DNA of 64,000 bases from Limnanthes douglasii subsp. nivea (Eukaryota; Streptophyta; Magnoliopsida; Brassicales; Limnanthaceae). Made by a program: the position numbers and the translations under genes. Positions 33,603 to 42,363 of this stretch are shown one piece after another. Below the pieces are notes generated by a model. The model saw nothing but the letters and a program-made list of their open reading frames with translations, did not search any database and was not told where the DNA came from. Within the stretch, counting starts at the first letter, position 1; each line of letters opens with the position of its first letter. Location: NCBI GenBank assembly GCA_036936605.1, contig JAUPFV010000001.1:122210771-122274770 (forward strand), in the 5' to 3' direction.

Positions 33603-34710
33603 GTATTGAAGTTACAGGTAGCTCTACTTTTTTGACATAATCCCAGTTGATCGTTCAACGGAACTCACAAGATTTTGGATGGTTCTTTAATATAGAGCTA
33701 CTTCAACCATCTTTTTGTATCCACTCTGATACAAAATATTAGGTGAACTACATATGTCAACCATAACTCTCTTGATAATAACCCCAACGATTTTTGTAGT
33801 AATAAGCACAACATCTCCATGTACGTAGATCATCATCAGTTAAAGTAAATGCTCGTGTTGGATTTTTTTCCCATGTATTGGTGACTCAGTTAAAGTAAAT
33901 GCTCGTGTTGGATTTTTTCCCATGTATTGGTGACTCGTCTATAAGATGCATCTCCAAATAGTTTCAATGTTACTTTCTTGATGACTCAGATATTCCAGCT
34001 TAAATATCTCCTCCAGAAATAGTATAACTTGTTTATAAGTTTTTTTTTGTTCTTATGAATTACTACTCTTATACTCTTCTTCTCGCCTTTCCACTTTGCG
34101 ATTTTACACAAATTAATCAGTTATCACTGTCAATTAACTTTGGATTTTATCTTTTAACTCAAAATAATCTCCAGTTGCATGACTATGATCACAATAATAA
34201 GAATAATAAAACCTCATAGATATTTCATTAATATGGACATTCATAACTCGTAGTTTTTTCAATCGTTCCTTCGTCCAAAATCATTGTTATACTAGTTTTC
34301 AGGGTGTAAATTTTCTGTTTGGATTATCATAGTAATAAAAACTAGGTCGGCTATGTTATTCTTTAATTGAATCCAAAACTCTTCATCCATTACTCGCTTT
34401 TATCATAACTAATTGCAATATCTAATAATTATATTAATATAATTTCACATCTTTTTATTAACTTAATTTTAATAAAAAAATTCCACTCATCTTAACAAAT
34501 CTCTAATAATTCCAACTGAAAATTTAATTAGACCATCGAATAATTTATTATTAATTAAAAATATTTTCTTGAATAAGCTAAAACAACGATCTTGTTACAT
34601 CCTACTAATTATTTATCTTTTGAACATAATTTTTTATAACTATTTTTGTTTTTTATACAAGATCAATATATAATCTTCTTGTTATTTTAATAGTAATTTT
34701 TAATAAACTC

Positions 34711-35262
34711 TTAAACGGACCCCATTGAAGAACCTTGAAATGAAGAACAAGGATTCAAACATGCCACACAATTCAACAACTCAACATTTTCAGGTGTAAA
34801 TCGACCATTCAACTCTTGCATTACACAATCTATGACATGTAAAAAACAATCATTCTTGAAATGATTGTGATTTGTAAAAAACGTAGCAAGTCTTTTGGAT
34901 TTATTACCTTGCACATACCTTCCATGTCTGGCACATCAACTTCAAGATTACCACAAGAACGCACAACTTTTTCATAAAATGGTTCCCATCCACTATCTCT
35001 CATTTGTTGAAGCTTTTTCTTACTTTCTTGAACAAGTTGCATAGAGGTCACATTATCTTGATCCCCTTTTTGTAATGCTTGAGACAAATCATTTGTCAAC
35101 GACAAAACCTCGATCATTAAGTGCAACAAAAAAACAAAACCAAAAGTTTGCATAAGAAATAACAAACTTTTTGGTTCACCCTTTGAATATCTATCACTTT
35201 TCAAATCTTCAAGCACTTCAATAATGGGAGTAAACAAATCAACCAACCTACTAGGAGTCTAC
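34711..35262 (-). pseudogene. hAT-type transposase-derived protein fragment (TTF-type zinc finger / DUF4371 group)
   Basis: Two overlapping frames give one protein piece: FLMQTFGFVFLLHLMIEVLS, LTNDLSQALQKGDQDNVTSM, QESKKKLQQMRDSGWEPFYE, then after a frameshift near 34,914 HVIDCVMQELNGRF and LLNCVACLNPCSSF. This order is characteristic of the plant zinc-finger MYM/TTF-type hAT transposases. The N-terminal zinc finger and the C-terminal dimerisation domain are missing. The element terminus at 35,996 on the same strand fits as its 5' end. Confidence 0.8.
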
Positions 35263-35392
35263 TAATTATCACATTGATTTCTTAACATACTTTGTAGGAA
35301 ATACTAAAAGCACATTAACATACCCGATTCTCAAATTGATTTCTTAACATATTAAAAAATATTAAAAGCACATTGACATACCTAAAATCAAA

Positions 35393-35632
35393 GGATTCCA
35401 CAGCTTCAGTGCTGCGTTTTTTTTTATGTTTGTAAGAGAAAATAGTTGATTTTGATTGAGGAGGAGAGGGTAGAGGAGGCTGTTGCGGTTGAGGAGAGAG
35501 AAAGAGAGAAGCGGATTCCACTGCTTCAGTGCTGTGTTTTTTATGCTTGTAAAAGAAAATATGTGATTTTGATTGAGGAGGAGGGGTAGAGGAGGCTGTT
35601 GCGTTTGAGGAGAGAGAAAGAGAGAAGCGGCT
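35393..35632. repeat. 120-bp tandem duplication in the hAT element
   Basis: Unit 35,393-35,512 (GGATTCCACAGCTTCAGTGC ... GAGAGAAAGAGAGAAGC) is repeated with about ten differences at 35,513-35,632. A shorter 58-bp duplication (TTTCTTAACATA ... TTAACATACC) precedes it at about 35,278-35,385. Both lie upstream of the transposase fragment. Confidence 0.85.
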
Positions 35633-35959
35633 GGGTTTGGAGGGAGATAGGGAGATAGAGATAGGGGCTGCTTTGGAGGGAGATAGAGATAGGGGCTACT
35701 GCGTTTGGGGAGAGAGACAAAAGAGAGCTGCTGCGTATTTTGTATATGAAAAAAAAAATTAAGAAAAATAAAAAGGAAGAAAAATAAAAAACTAAAAGAT
35801 TTTTTGTATTTGTATAGATTTAGGGTTTAGTTGGGGACAAAATAAGAAAGGAAAAAAAGAACAATTTAGGATGGTCTAAGGTTTGAACTCTTGACCTCAA
35901 GGTTAAAAATTGAACACTCTTACCACTACACTAAACTTATTTTTAGAATTTAGGGTGGT

Positions 35960-35996
35960 CCATGGCATACATGGCCACTCCTTAGATCCGCCCCTG
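35960..35996 (-). mobile_element. hAT terminal inverted repeat
   Basis: On the minus strand the end reads CAGGGGCGGATCTAAGGAGT, a typical hAT TIR of this group. AGTCATAT at 35,997-36,004 would be the 8-bp target duplication; its partner is not found because the other end is lost. Confidence 0.65.
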
Positions 35997-36004
35997 AGTC
36001 ATAT

Positions 36005-36420
36005 CCTCTACGAGTGTAGTTTCACTTAGATTAATTGGACCTATTCTATTTCCAAGTTGAGGTTCTCGACTAATACTCGTTGTTGGCAATCTTGGGTTTG
36101 CGAGACGTCAAACTGGTGTTCTTCTCGAAACCGTCATCTTTAGCATTCTTGCTTTGGCACGGTCATTTACCCGTCTGGAGGGAGAGGAATGCAAGAATTT
36201 GGTTCCCCACCTACCATTGCTTCCACGGTTTCTTACGACATTTTTTGGATCTATGGTTCAGATTCTATGGCACCAAGATTTGCTAGCCTGTGTAATTTCT
36301 CTATAATTTTATACCTTGTGTCTTCTTGTTGGCCTCGTTCGTTGCCCCCGCTACTGCTGATGGTTTCCTTGGATAAGCACAATATCAGAAGAGAAAAAGA
36401 TCAAAAAACTTAAAAACTTA
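36005..36420 (-). pseudogene. Possible gag N-terminal part of the minus-strand Gypsy
   Basis: The minus strand reads NPRLPTTSISREPQLGN and INLSETTLVEDM just before the hAT terminus. It is less AT-rich than its surroundings and could be the gag part of the Gypsy element, with the hAT element inserted in it. Family match is weak, so treat as tentative. Confidence 0.3.
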
Positions 36421-36659
36421 TAAATTAGGATTGAAAGTATATATAGGGAAAGATCTTAAGAAATATATTTAAAATTTATGGAATTAATTTATGGAAAGAG
36501 TATATAATTAATAAATATATTATTGACTCTAAAAGTAAACTCAAATACGATATATTATTGGAAAACATATAAATGTCAGTCTTTTAGTAATTAGTAAGTA
36601 TATTTTTTTAGTTATACTATTACAAAATCTACAATAATATTTTTTTATTTTTAATACAT

Positions 36660-36843
36660 AGTTTATATTTACAGTCCCGGTTGGGTTGGACAAATGAAAA
36701 ATCCATACCTGGCCCGACCCGCCTACGAATCATAATTCGTATATCCGTACCAGACACGTTAAATGTTCGGGCTAGACAAAGCCCGACTAAATTAAGCCGG
36801 ATCAGGCTGGTTTGGGCGGGCTCAGACCAACATTGCCACCCCT
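36660..36843 (-). mobile_element. Terminus of a hAT-like MITE (TAGGGGTGGCAA type)
   Basis: On the minus strand the end reads TAGGGGTGGCAATGTTGG, followed by GGGC/CCCG-rich subterminal DNA (GAGCCCGCC, CGGGCTTTG, GGCGGGTCGGG). Such ends are common in plant hAT-like non-autonomous elements. The other end was not located. Confidence 0.55.
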
Positions 36844-37100
36844 AGCTACTTACCTTTTCTTGGATTTTTTTATTTTATATGTTATCTTTTTTTACTACAT
36901 ATCCTACTTTTCAAGACATAATCATGCAACTTTATTTTACGTTGATTCTTTTTTAGATTCTCATGTATTCTTTTGGGGTATGCCTTAACTCCAAATATCT
37001 ATACAAATTTTATTTATTTTAATTTAATGCTTTCTATGATCATATTTTTATTAAAATATAAAAATATATTATAAAAATAAGTATGCAATCAATTAATTTA

Positions 37101-38571
37101 GGGTAAAGTACCATTTAAAACCCAATACCCAAAGTATTATCCATTTAAGACTCATATTTTCATATATCTCCAAGAAAGACCTGCTTTTGTGAAGTATTAA
37201 TTAAAGACCCACTAATACCCTAAATACCCCTTCTCTATAATATAAAAGACTTTTAGACCCATTCTTCACCTTTTTCCCCAATTTTTTTTTCTCTTCCTCT
37301 TTGTGAATAGAACTGTATTAGGCGATTCTTTCAATTTTTTTACTCGATTTTTTGTTTTTCTTTTGTTTTCATATGATTTTGATTTGTGTTTTTACTTGAT
37401 TATGCAAAGATACTCAATGTTTTGTGGGTTTGAAACTCAAATTTGATCTCAAATCACTATTTTTTTTAAAAAAAATTGGTTCGTTTTCTTAGTGTTTCGA
37501 GTAGAATTTCTTGTTAGTTTTGAGTTCGAATTAGGGTAATGTAGTTTATTTGTAGCATTGTATTAGTGTTTCGTTGATTTTAGTGTTTTATTTTGTATTT
37601 TTGGGATTTTCAATCGTGTAACAGTTTCTGGGTTTTCTGTGAAGGAGATGCGAAACCTGTATGTTTTTTCACTGGTAGATGCAAAACATATTTTGTGATA
37701 GATGCGGAACGTTTGGATCTGTACCTACTGATAATTGCGAAACGTGTAATCCTTCTGGGATGGTAGATGCAAAAAACACGTTATTGATAAATGTGAAACA
37801 TTATTTGTTCTAAAAAAAATTATTTCGTTAATTCATAGCATATCATGAGTGATACTAGTTTGTTCGTCTTGAAAAAACAAAACCAACGATATTTTCGATT
37901 TTTTTTTAGTTACGGTTTAAAAGATACAAACATTTAAAGTTTTAAAAATTTTAGGGGTTTTGCGAAGAATATGCTAAACCTTCTTCGTTATGATAAATGC
38001 GAAACCTGTTTATTTGTGCTAGATGCAAAACTTTCTTTATTTTAATAGATGCGAAACCTTCTTTATTTTGATAGATGTTAAACCTTCTTTATTTTAATAG
38101 ATGCGAAACCTTCTTTATTTTGATAGATGTGAAACCTTTTTTATTTTGATAGATGCGAAATCTTCTTTATTTTGCTAGATGAGAAACCTTTTTGTTTTGA
38201 TAGATACGAAACCTTCTTTATTTTGATAGATGCGAAACCAGTCACTAGATGCCAAATCATATAAGTGAGAAACGTGTGTAAAATATAATTTTAAAAAAAT
38301 CAAAACATATCATAAATGGTACTAGTTTTGTTTGTCTTAAGAAAACAAAACCAGTGGTATTTTCGGACTCTTTTTCCGAGTTACGATTTAAAAAATACGA
38401 ACCTTTAAAAATTAAAATAAAAAAACAAACAAAGAGAAGTTGGTTAGTGTATCATATATAGAAGGGTATTTAAGATGCAAAGTCCTTTAAATTTTTTATC
38501 TTTATCCGTAATATATTTGTTAAATAGGTCTTTATTGGTCTCCTATTAATTTAAACCTATCACTTTAAATT
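37101..38571. mobile_element. Non-autonomous MULE-like element with GATGCGAAACC repeats
   Basis: The left end GGGTAAAGTACCATTTAAAA and the right end (reverse complement AAAGTGATAGGTTTAAATTA) are imperfect inverted repeats; further inward AAAGACC, ATTAAAGACCC and TTAAATACCC words recur in inverse orientation. ATTAATTTA (37,092-37,100) and TTTAATTTA (38,572-38,580) fit a 9-bp target duplication with one change, though the AT-rich context makes chance matches likely. The interior has no long ORF but many GATAGATGCGAAACC words. Confidence 0.5.
38022..38240 (+). repeat. 26-bp minisatellite
   Basis: About eight copies of TTCTTTATTTTGATAGATGCGAAACC with few changes; successive GAT positions at 38,048, 38,074, 38,100, 38,126, 38,152, 38,178, 38,203 and 38,229 give a 26-bp period. 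Confidence 0.95.
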
Positions 38572-38573
38572 TT

Positions 38574-38769
38574 TAATTTATATAATTTAAATATAGAATT
38601 AATAATTAATAGAATTTAAAAATAGAATTTTAATTATTTTACGTGACTAATTAAATTAACTAATTGACCATTATTAACCCATAAACTTTTCAACGTTATA
38701 TTTTTAACAAACCAAAATTTTATACATTATTTTTTACAAGGATGAAGTCTTGACTTAAAAAACATCTAA
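38574..38769. repeat. Dispersed 200-bp repeat, copy 2
   Basis: Matches 15,465-15,667 in the same orientation with only a few differences. It begins at the right edge of the MULE-like element. Confidence 0.8.
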
Positions 38770-39201
38770 TTTTATTTGGTTAATATTGAGATATTTATTT
38801 ATTATTTTTAGATACAACTAATTGTTTAAAAAAAGTTAATTTCAAATAAATAAACCTAATTATTATTTTTTTAATCAAAAGTAACATTCATATTAATTAA
38901 TTGTTGAAATATACAACTCTGGTAGATCCCTTCGTTAGTTTGTACACTAAAACATAAAACACGTGGTATTTGTTTTTAGAACAACCACAATCCAAATATA
39001 CCGGTGCCCGTCAAAATATTGACTAAAATTGGAACAAGAATTTTAAAGGTCACCCTCTGAGTGACTATTTTTCTTTCTTCTCCAGTAAAATAGTGAAATA
39101 TTTTCTTTTATTAATATGGTTAAAAATCTCCGAAAGATGTTAATTTCAGAAATTTCATCAGGCAAGCTTTCTATGTACATTTGACGAACTATACTGAAAC
39201 T
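38770..39201. other. AT-rich stretch, no gene recognised
   Basis: No ORF or repeat of note. If the LINE at 39.2-45.7 kb ends here its 3' end would be in this stretch, but no poly(A) tail is evident on the minus strand. Confidence 0.4.
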
Positions 39202-39988
39202 TTAAGATTTGATAGGATTTGCTCTTAATTCATTCTTATACCGTCTTCTTTTAGGGTATAGCTGCAATATTCCATAATCTGATTTCTTCTTCAATTGACT
39301 ATCATTAAATACACAGGGTTCCATACATTTGTTTGAAAACCATGGATACCATACATTTTTTTCAAAAAATGAAAGGCTCAGAAAACATGACATAAAGGTA
39401 TCTGATTTGTATTTCATTGATTGATTTCAAAATTTATTTTATTTATCTTTTTTATCGAACTTTGATTTTCAGCTCTTATCTTCATTTTTTGATTTTATGT
39501 TGAATCCAAATTTAGTGTACCAACCCTATAATAGCTTCTTTATTACTAACAAGACCTGCATAAACAACCTCTCTCCAGTATATGATTACTCTAGTAGTTC
39601 AGGAGATAGGAATTTATAATCAAACAATTGACCTTCAAGTTACGTTAATCCTATATCCTTTTATAACCTATACCAATGTATTCTAGTAAACAAACATTTA
39701 GGTCAATACTGAGTGACAACCATTTACATAAATGAACTGAGTATGATTTATTATAATATCCACTTTGAACTCATCCTTCCGCATTAGCCAAATTTTATTG
39801 TTGATATTGGAAAAACTGTTTTGGAATCTCATACTTTTAACAACCTTTTCAAGGTTATTCAATGCAATCAAAGGTTCTAGAAGAGTTATAAAGTCTATAT
39901 TTTCAAACCTTTTGAATGACTTGAGCCTTCTTTTTGTGGCTTTGATTCCAATTCCCCGAACATTCCAATAAATTATTTTGATAGTCAT
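39202..39988 (-). pseudogene. LINE ORF2 endonuclease remnant
   Basis: At 39,698-39,988 the minus strand starts MTIKIIYWNVRGIGIKATKR and continues to FITLLEPLIALNNLEKVV. This is the N-terminus of the APE-type endonuclease of plant L1-like LINEs, with the conserved Asn of WN-RG and the Glu of LLEP. It nicks target DNA to prime reverse transcription. Downstream frames to 39,202 (RRRYKNELRANPIKS) are open but cannot be matched to a domain; the reverse transcriptase is missing. Confidence 0.8.
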
Positions 39989-40596
39989 TTAAATCTATTA
40001 GAACTTCTCCTAATTGGCCCTTTAAACTGGCGAGCCTTAATAGCCATAGAACTTTTACTTGCTTTACATTTAGTTCTTTTGACATTCTTGTTTAATTAAA
40101 ATCTTCACCAACTTCCTTTTTTTAAGAATAGAAGATGCTTGTAGACTTCCAATGAATTCCTACTTATGAGAATTATGTTTTGATCCTAGGTTTTCATATT
40201 CATTATGTTCAAAGGTTAAAAGGGTAAATCATGTTTCAATTGACTGAACAACTTATATTATTTATCCTTCTTTAATAACTGAATTTTAATTTAACGATTT
40301 ACCCAAACTCTCTTATTATTTAAAGAATACTTGTGAGCTTTTTGTGTCGCTTGATTGTATTTTATCCTTAAGATTAGAGATTGGTGCCTGTATATCACAG
40401 TCTTGGATACCATAATGCTAGTTTTGTTTCTCTTAAGAGATCTTATGTTTCCTATTATGTCTTCCACAAGTTTGTTTAGGGTATCTTCTATTACTAAATC
40501 TATTTATTTTAAGATGATAGACTTGACCTTAGGTATCCACCTGTTGGTTTGTTTGACAGGTATTTCACTTATAAGCATATGCTATTGTGGAATTTC
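39989..40596 (-). pseudogene. LINE ORF1 tail and ORF1-ORF2 spacer
   Basis: This is the continuation of the LINE left of the Copia insertion. The minus strand reads EIPVKQTNRWIPKVKSIILK directly after the target duplication and then decays. It connects ORF1 (45.0-45.7 kb) to the endonuclease when the Ale element is removed. Confidence 0.55.
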
Positions 40597-40735
40597 TGTT
40601 AAGAATATAAAGCCCAAGCCCGTTAGCTTTCTTTTATTATAAATAAGAGCATATGCTGTACTAATTTATAGGCTTCTGAATAATACAAAAACCCTAGCCG
40701 TCTAGTGGTTTGTTCCTTTTGTTCTTTATTTAACA
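40597..40735 (+). mobile_element. Ale element 5' LTR
   Basis: TGTTAAGAATATA to TTTAACA, 139 bp, with TATAAATA at 40,638-40,645. It lacks 11 bp present in the 3' LTR; the loss lies between two ATATAA words, so slippage or recombination at that short repeat explains it. Confidence 0.95.
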
Positions 40736-40748
40736 TGGTATCAGAGCC
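40736..40748 (+). other. Ale element primer-binding site
   Basis: TGGTATCAGAGCC directly after the LTR, complementary to initiator tRNA-Met. Confidence 0.92.
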
Positions 40749-41397
40749 AGAAGTAAACTGATCACGTAAATGTAACAATCAGATTTATCAGGTATTTGAT
40801 TTAGTATTAGATCCGATTGATAAAATTATCAGGTATTTGATTTCGTATTAGATCTGATTGATAAAATTATCAGGTATTTGATTTCGTATTAGATCCGATT
40901 GATAAAATTGTAAGTGAAATTTATCGGTGAAATTGAGGCTTAGAAGGAATCGAAATTGCAAAAGTATTGGTTAAGAATATTTTTTGGTAAAATTGCATTG
41001 TTAACTTATTGGTAAAGTTGCGTCTCGGGGAACAATCAGAATTGAATTAAGAAAGATTGGGGGAATTGCACTGTGTAAATTATTGGTAAAATTGCATAAA
41101 AGCATTGTTCGGCAAAGAAAAGTTAACTCTGATAAATGTGGTTTATTGAAGTAGTGGTAAAATTTCACAAAATTCCGATGAAATTGCAGAAGAGTTATTA
41201 TTGAATTATTAGTAAAATTTCTAATAAATAGATATAGTTTTCGGCTTTCGGATCTGCTGTGTGCAGCTTCAATAAAACGGTCCGATCGAAAGGAAAACGA
41301 AGTCCGTTTTTTCTGAATTTTGGAGAGCATGTTTGGGACATCCGGCCCTTCAATATGACTGGTCGGATTTTGATTCAGTGCTATAGTTTGGGAGAAA
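40749..41397 (+). other. Ale element leader in place of gag
   Basis: No gag reading frame or zinc knuckle. It holds a 41-bp triple tandem repeat, then a run of degenerate TTATTGGTAAAATTGCA words (about 40,960-41,210), then sequence entering the protease linker at about 41,400. In intact Ale elements gag should occupy this place. Confidence 0.7.
40787..40909 (+). repeat. 41-bp tandem repeat, three copies
   Basis: Units at 40,787-40,827, 40,828-40,868 and 40,869-40,909, each ATCAGGTATTTGATTT.GTAT and so on, with one change per unit. It lies 39 bp after the primer-binding site. Confidence 0.97.
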
Positions 41398-42363
41398 TTG
41401 CAACTGGAACAGTGGAGCAGTTTTGTTGACATTGTGGATCTTATTGCGAACATGATAGGAAAAGATGATAAGAAGAAATTTGTTACATATGCATACCATT
41501 CGGGTATGTCCTCGTTTTCCACTTCAGGTACTGATTCATCATTGTGGATTTTGGATTCGGGTGCGTCTCATCATATGTCACCTCACATGTCGAACTTTGT
41601 TTCGTTGTCTCATGTTTCACCCCTATCTGTTTTGTCTTCTAGTGCTACACCAATGTCAGTAGAGGGTATTGGCTCTGTTTGTACCCCTCATATATCGTTA
41701 TCTGATGTTTACTACGTTCCAACCCTTGCCTTGAATCTTGTTTCGGTTAGTCAATTGTGTAAATCTGGTTATTTTCCGATTCTGTTTGTGCTATACAAAA
41801 TCAACAGACCCAAAGAGTGATTGGGACAGGTCGTAAAATAAGGGAACTCTATGTTTTGGAGAAACTCGAAGTAACAGATATGGATGTCTATGGTGTTGAT
41901 AGTGAAAAAACATACTTGACTGATATTGCTGCCTCTGGTGTTGATTTGTCTTCGTTTCGTTTGAATCCTTCATCGTCTAAGTTTTATCTTTGGCATTTTC
42001 GTCTTGGACATGTATCTACATCGCGCTTAAAGTTTTAGTCTCTACAGGTGCTTTAGGTCAGCTAAACACTTGTAATATCTCGGATTGCAGTGGTTGTAAA
42101 CTTGCAAAATTTTCGGCGTTACCGTTTGATGAAAGTACTTCTTCCTCTATTGCTCCGTTTGATATTATTCATTCTGATGTCTGGGGTCCATCTCCTGTCT
42201 CCACAAAGGGTGGTTCATCCTACTATGTTTCTTTCATCGATGATTATACTCGATATACTTGGGTTTACCTTATGAAACGGAGATCAAGATTTCCCTGGAA
42301 TTTATAGAGAATTTCAGGCACTTGTTAAGATTCAACATTCTGCTGTAATAAAATGTTTCAGGT
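41398..42363 (+). pseudogene. Ale element protease and N-terminal integrase
   Basis: LWILDSGASHHMSPHMSN at about 41,550 is the aspartic protease site; DVYYVPTLALNLVSVSQLC follows. After a stop at 41,818 and a frame change come FYLWHFRLGHVS (pre-integrase) near 41,980, then SDCSGCKLAKF zinc-type residues and DIIHSDVWGPSPVSTKGG with the first catalytic Asp near 42,175, and FIDDYTRYTWVY. Two or three small frameshifts (near 41,820, 42,035 and 42,300) separate these from the long frame downstream. Confidence 0.9.

Larger units (their letters stand above)
29790..34330 (-). pseudogene. Decayed Tat-like Ty3/Gypsy element, gag end to integrase end
   Basis: Domains read in order on the minus strand. 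Gag C-terminus near 34,090-34,230 (YYCDHSHATGDYFELKDK). Protease near 33,650-33,900 (DDALV-like block, then IGSS/SSPNIL), interrupted by a solo LTR and resuming at 33,170-33,240. RT from about 32,960 (DDPREEPYLTKPF, KNLKMNVDVFA, KAEFIVKKVERLLK) to 32,128 (FVLKNSRATCQRHINH, YIDNMIVKS, where YVDD is normal). The extra Tat RNase H is at 31,010-31,460 (WVVHVDVSS, QAIKFRFATTNNEVE). Integrase is at 29,980-30,700 (FIGSLP, VVDYFTKSIEA, QRKWYDSLLEIL). The chromosomal end near 29,790 resembles the usual C-terminus. Stops and frameshifts are everywhere, so this is old. Confidence 0.85.

Noticed and set aside
29790..34330. Endogenous pararetrovirus
   Set aside because: Integrase and the extra RNase H follow RT in the Gypsy/Tat order, and there is no movement or coat protein, so a retrotransposon is the simpler reading.
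35870..35945. tRNA-like sequence (GGTTTGAACTC, resembling a B box) and possible SINE or tRNA gene
   Set aside because: No A box or acceptor stem in place; it belongs to the terminal region of the hAT element.
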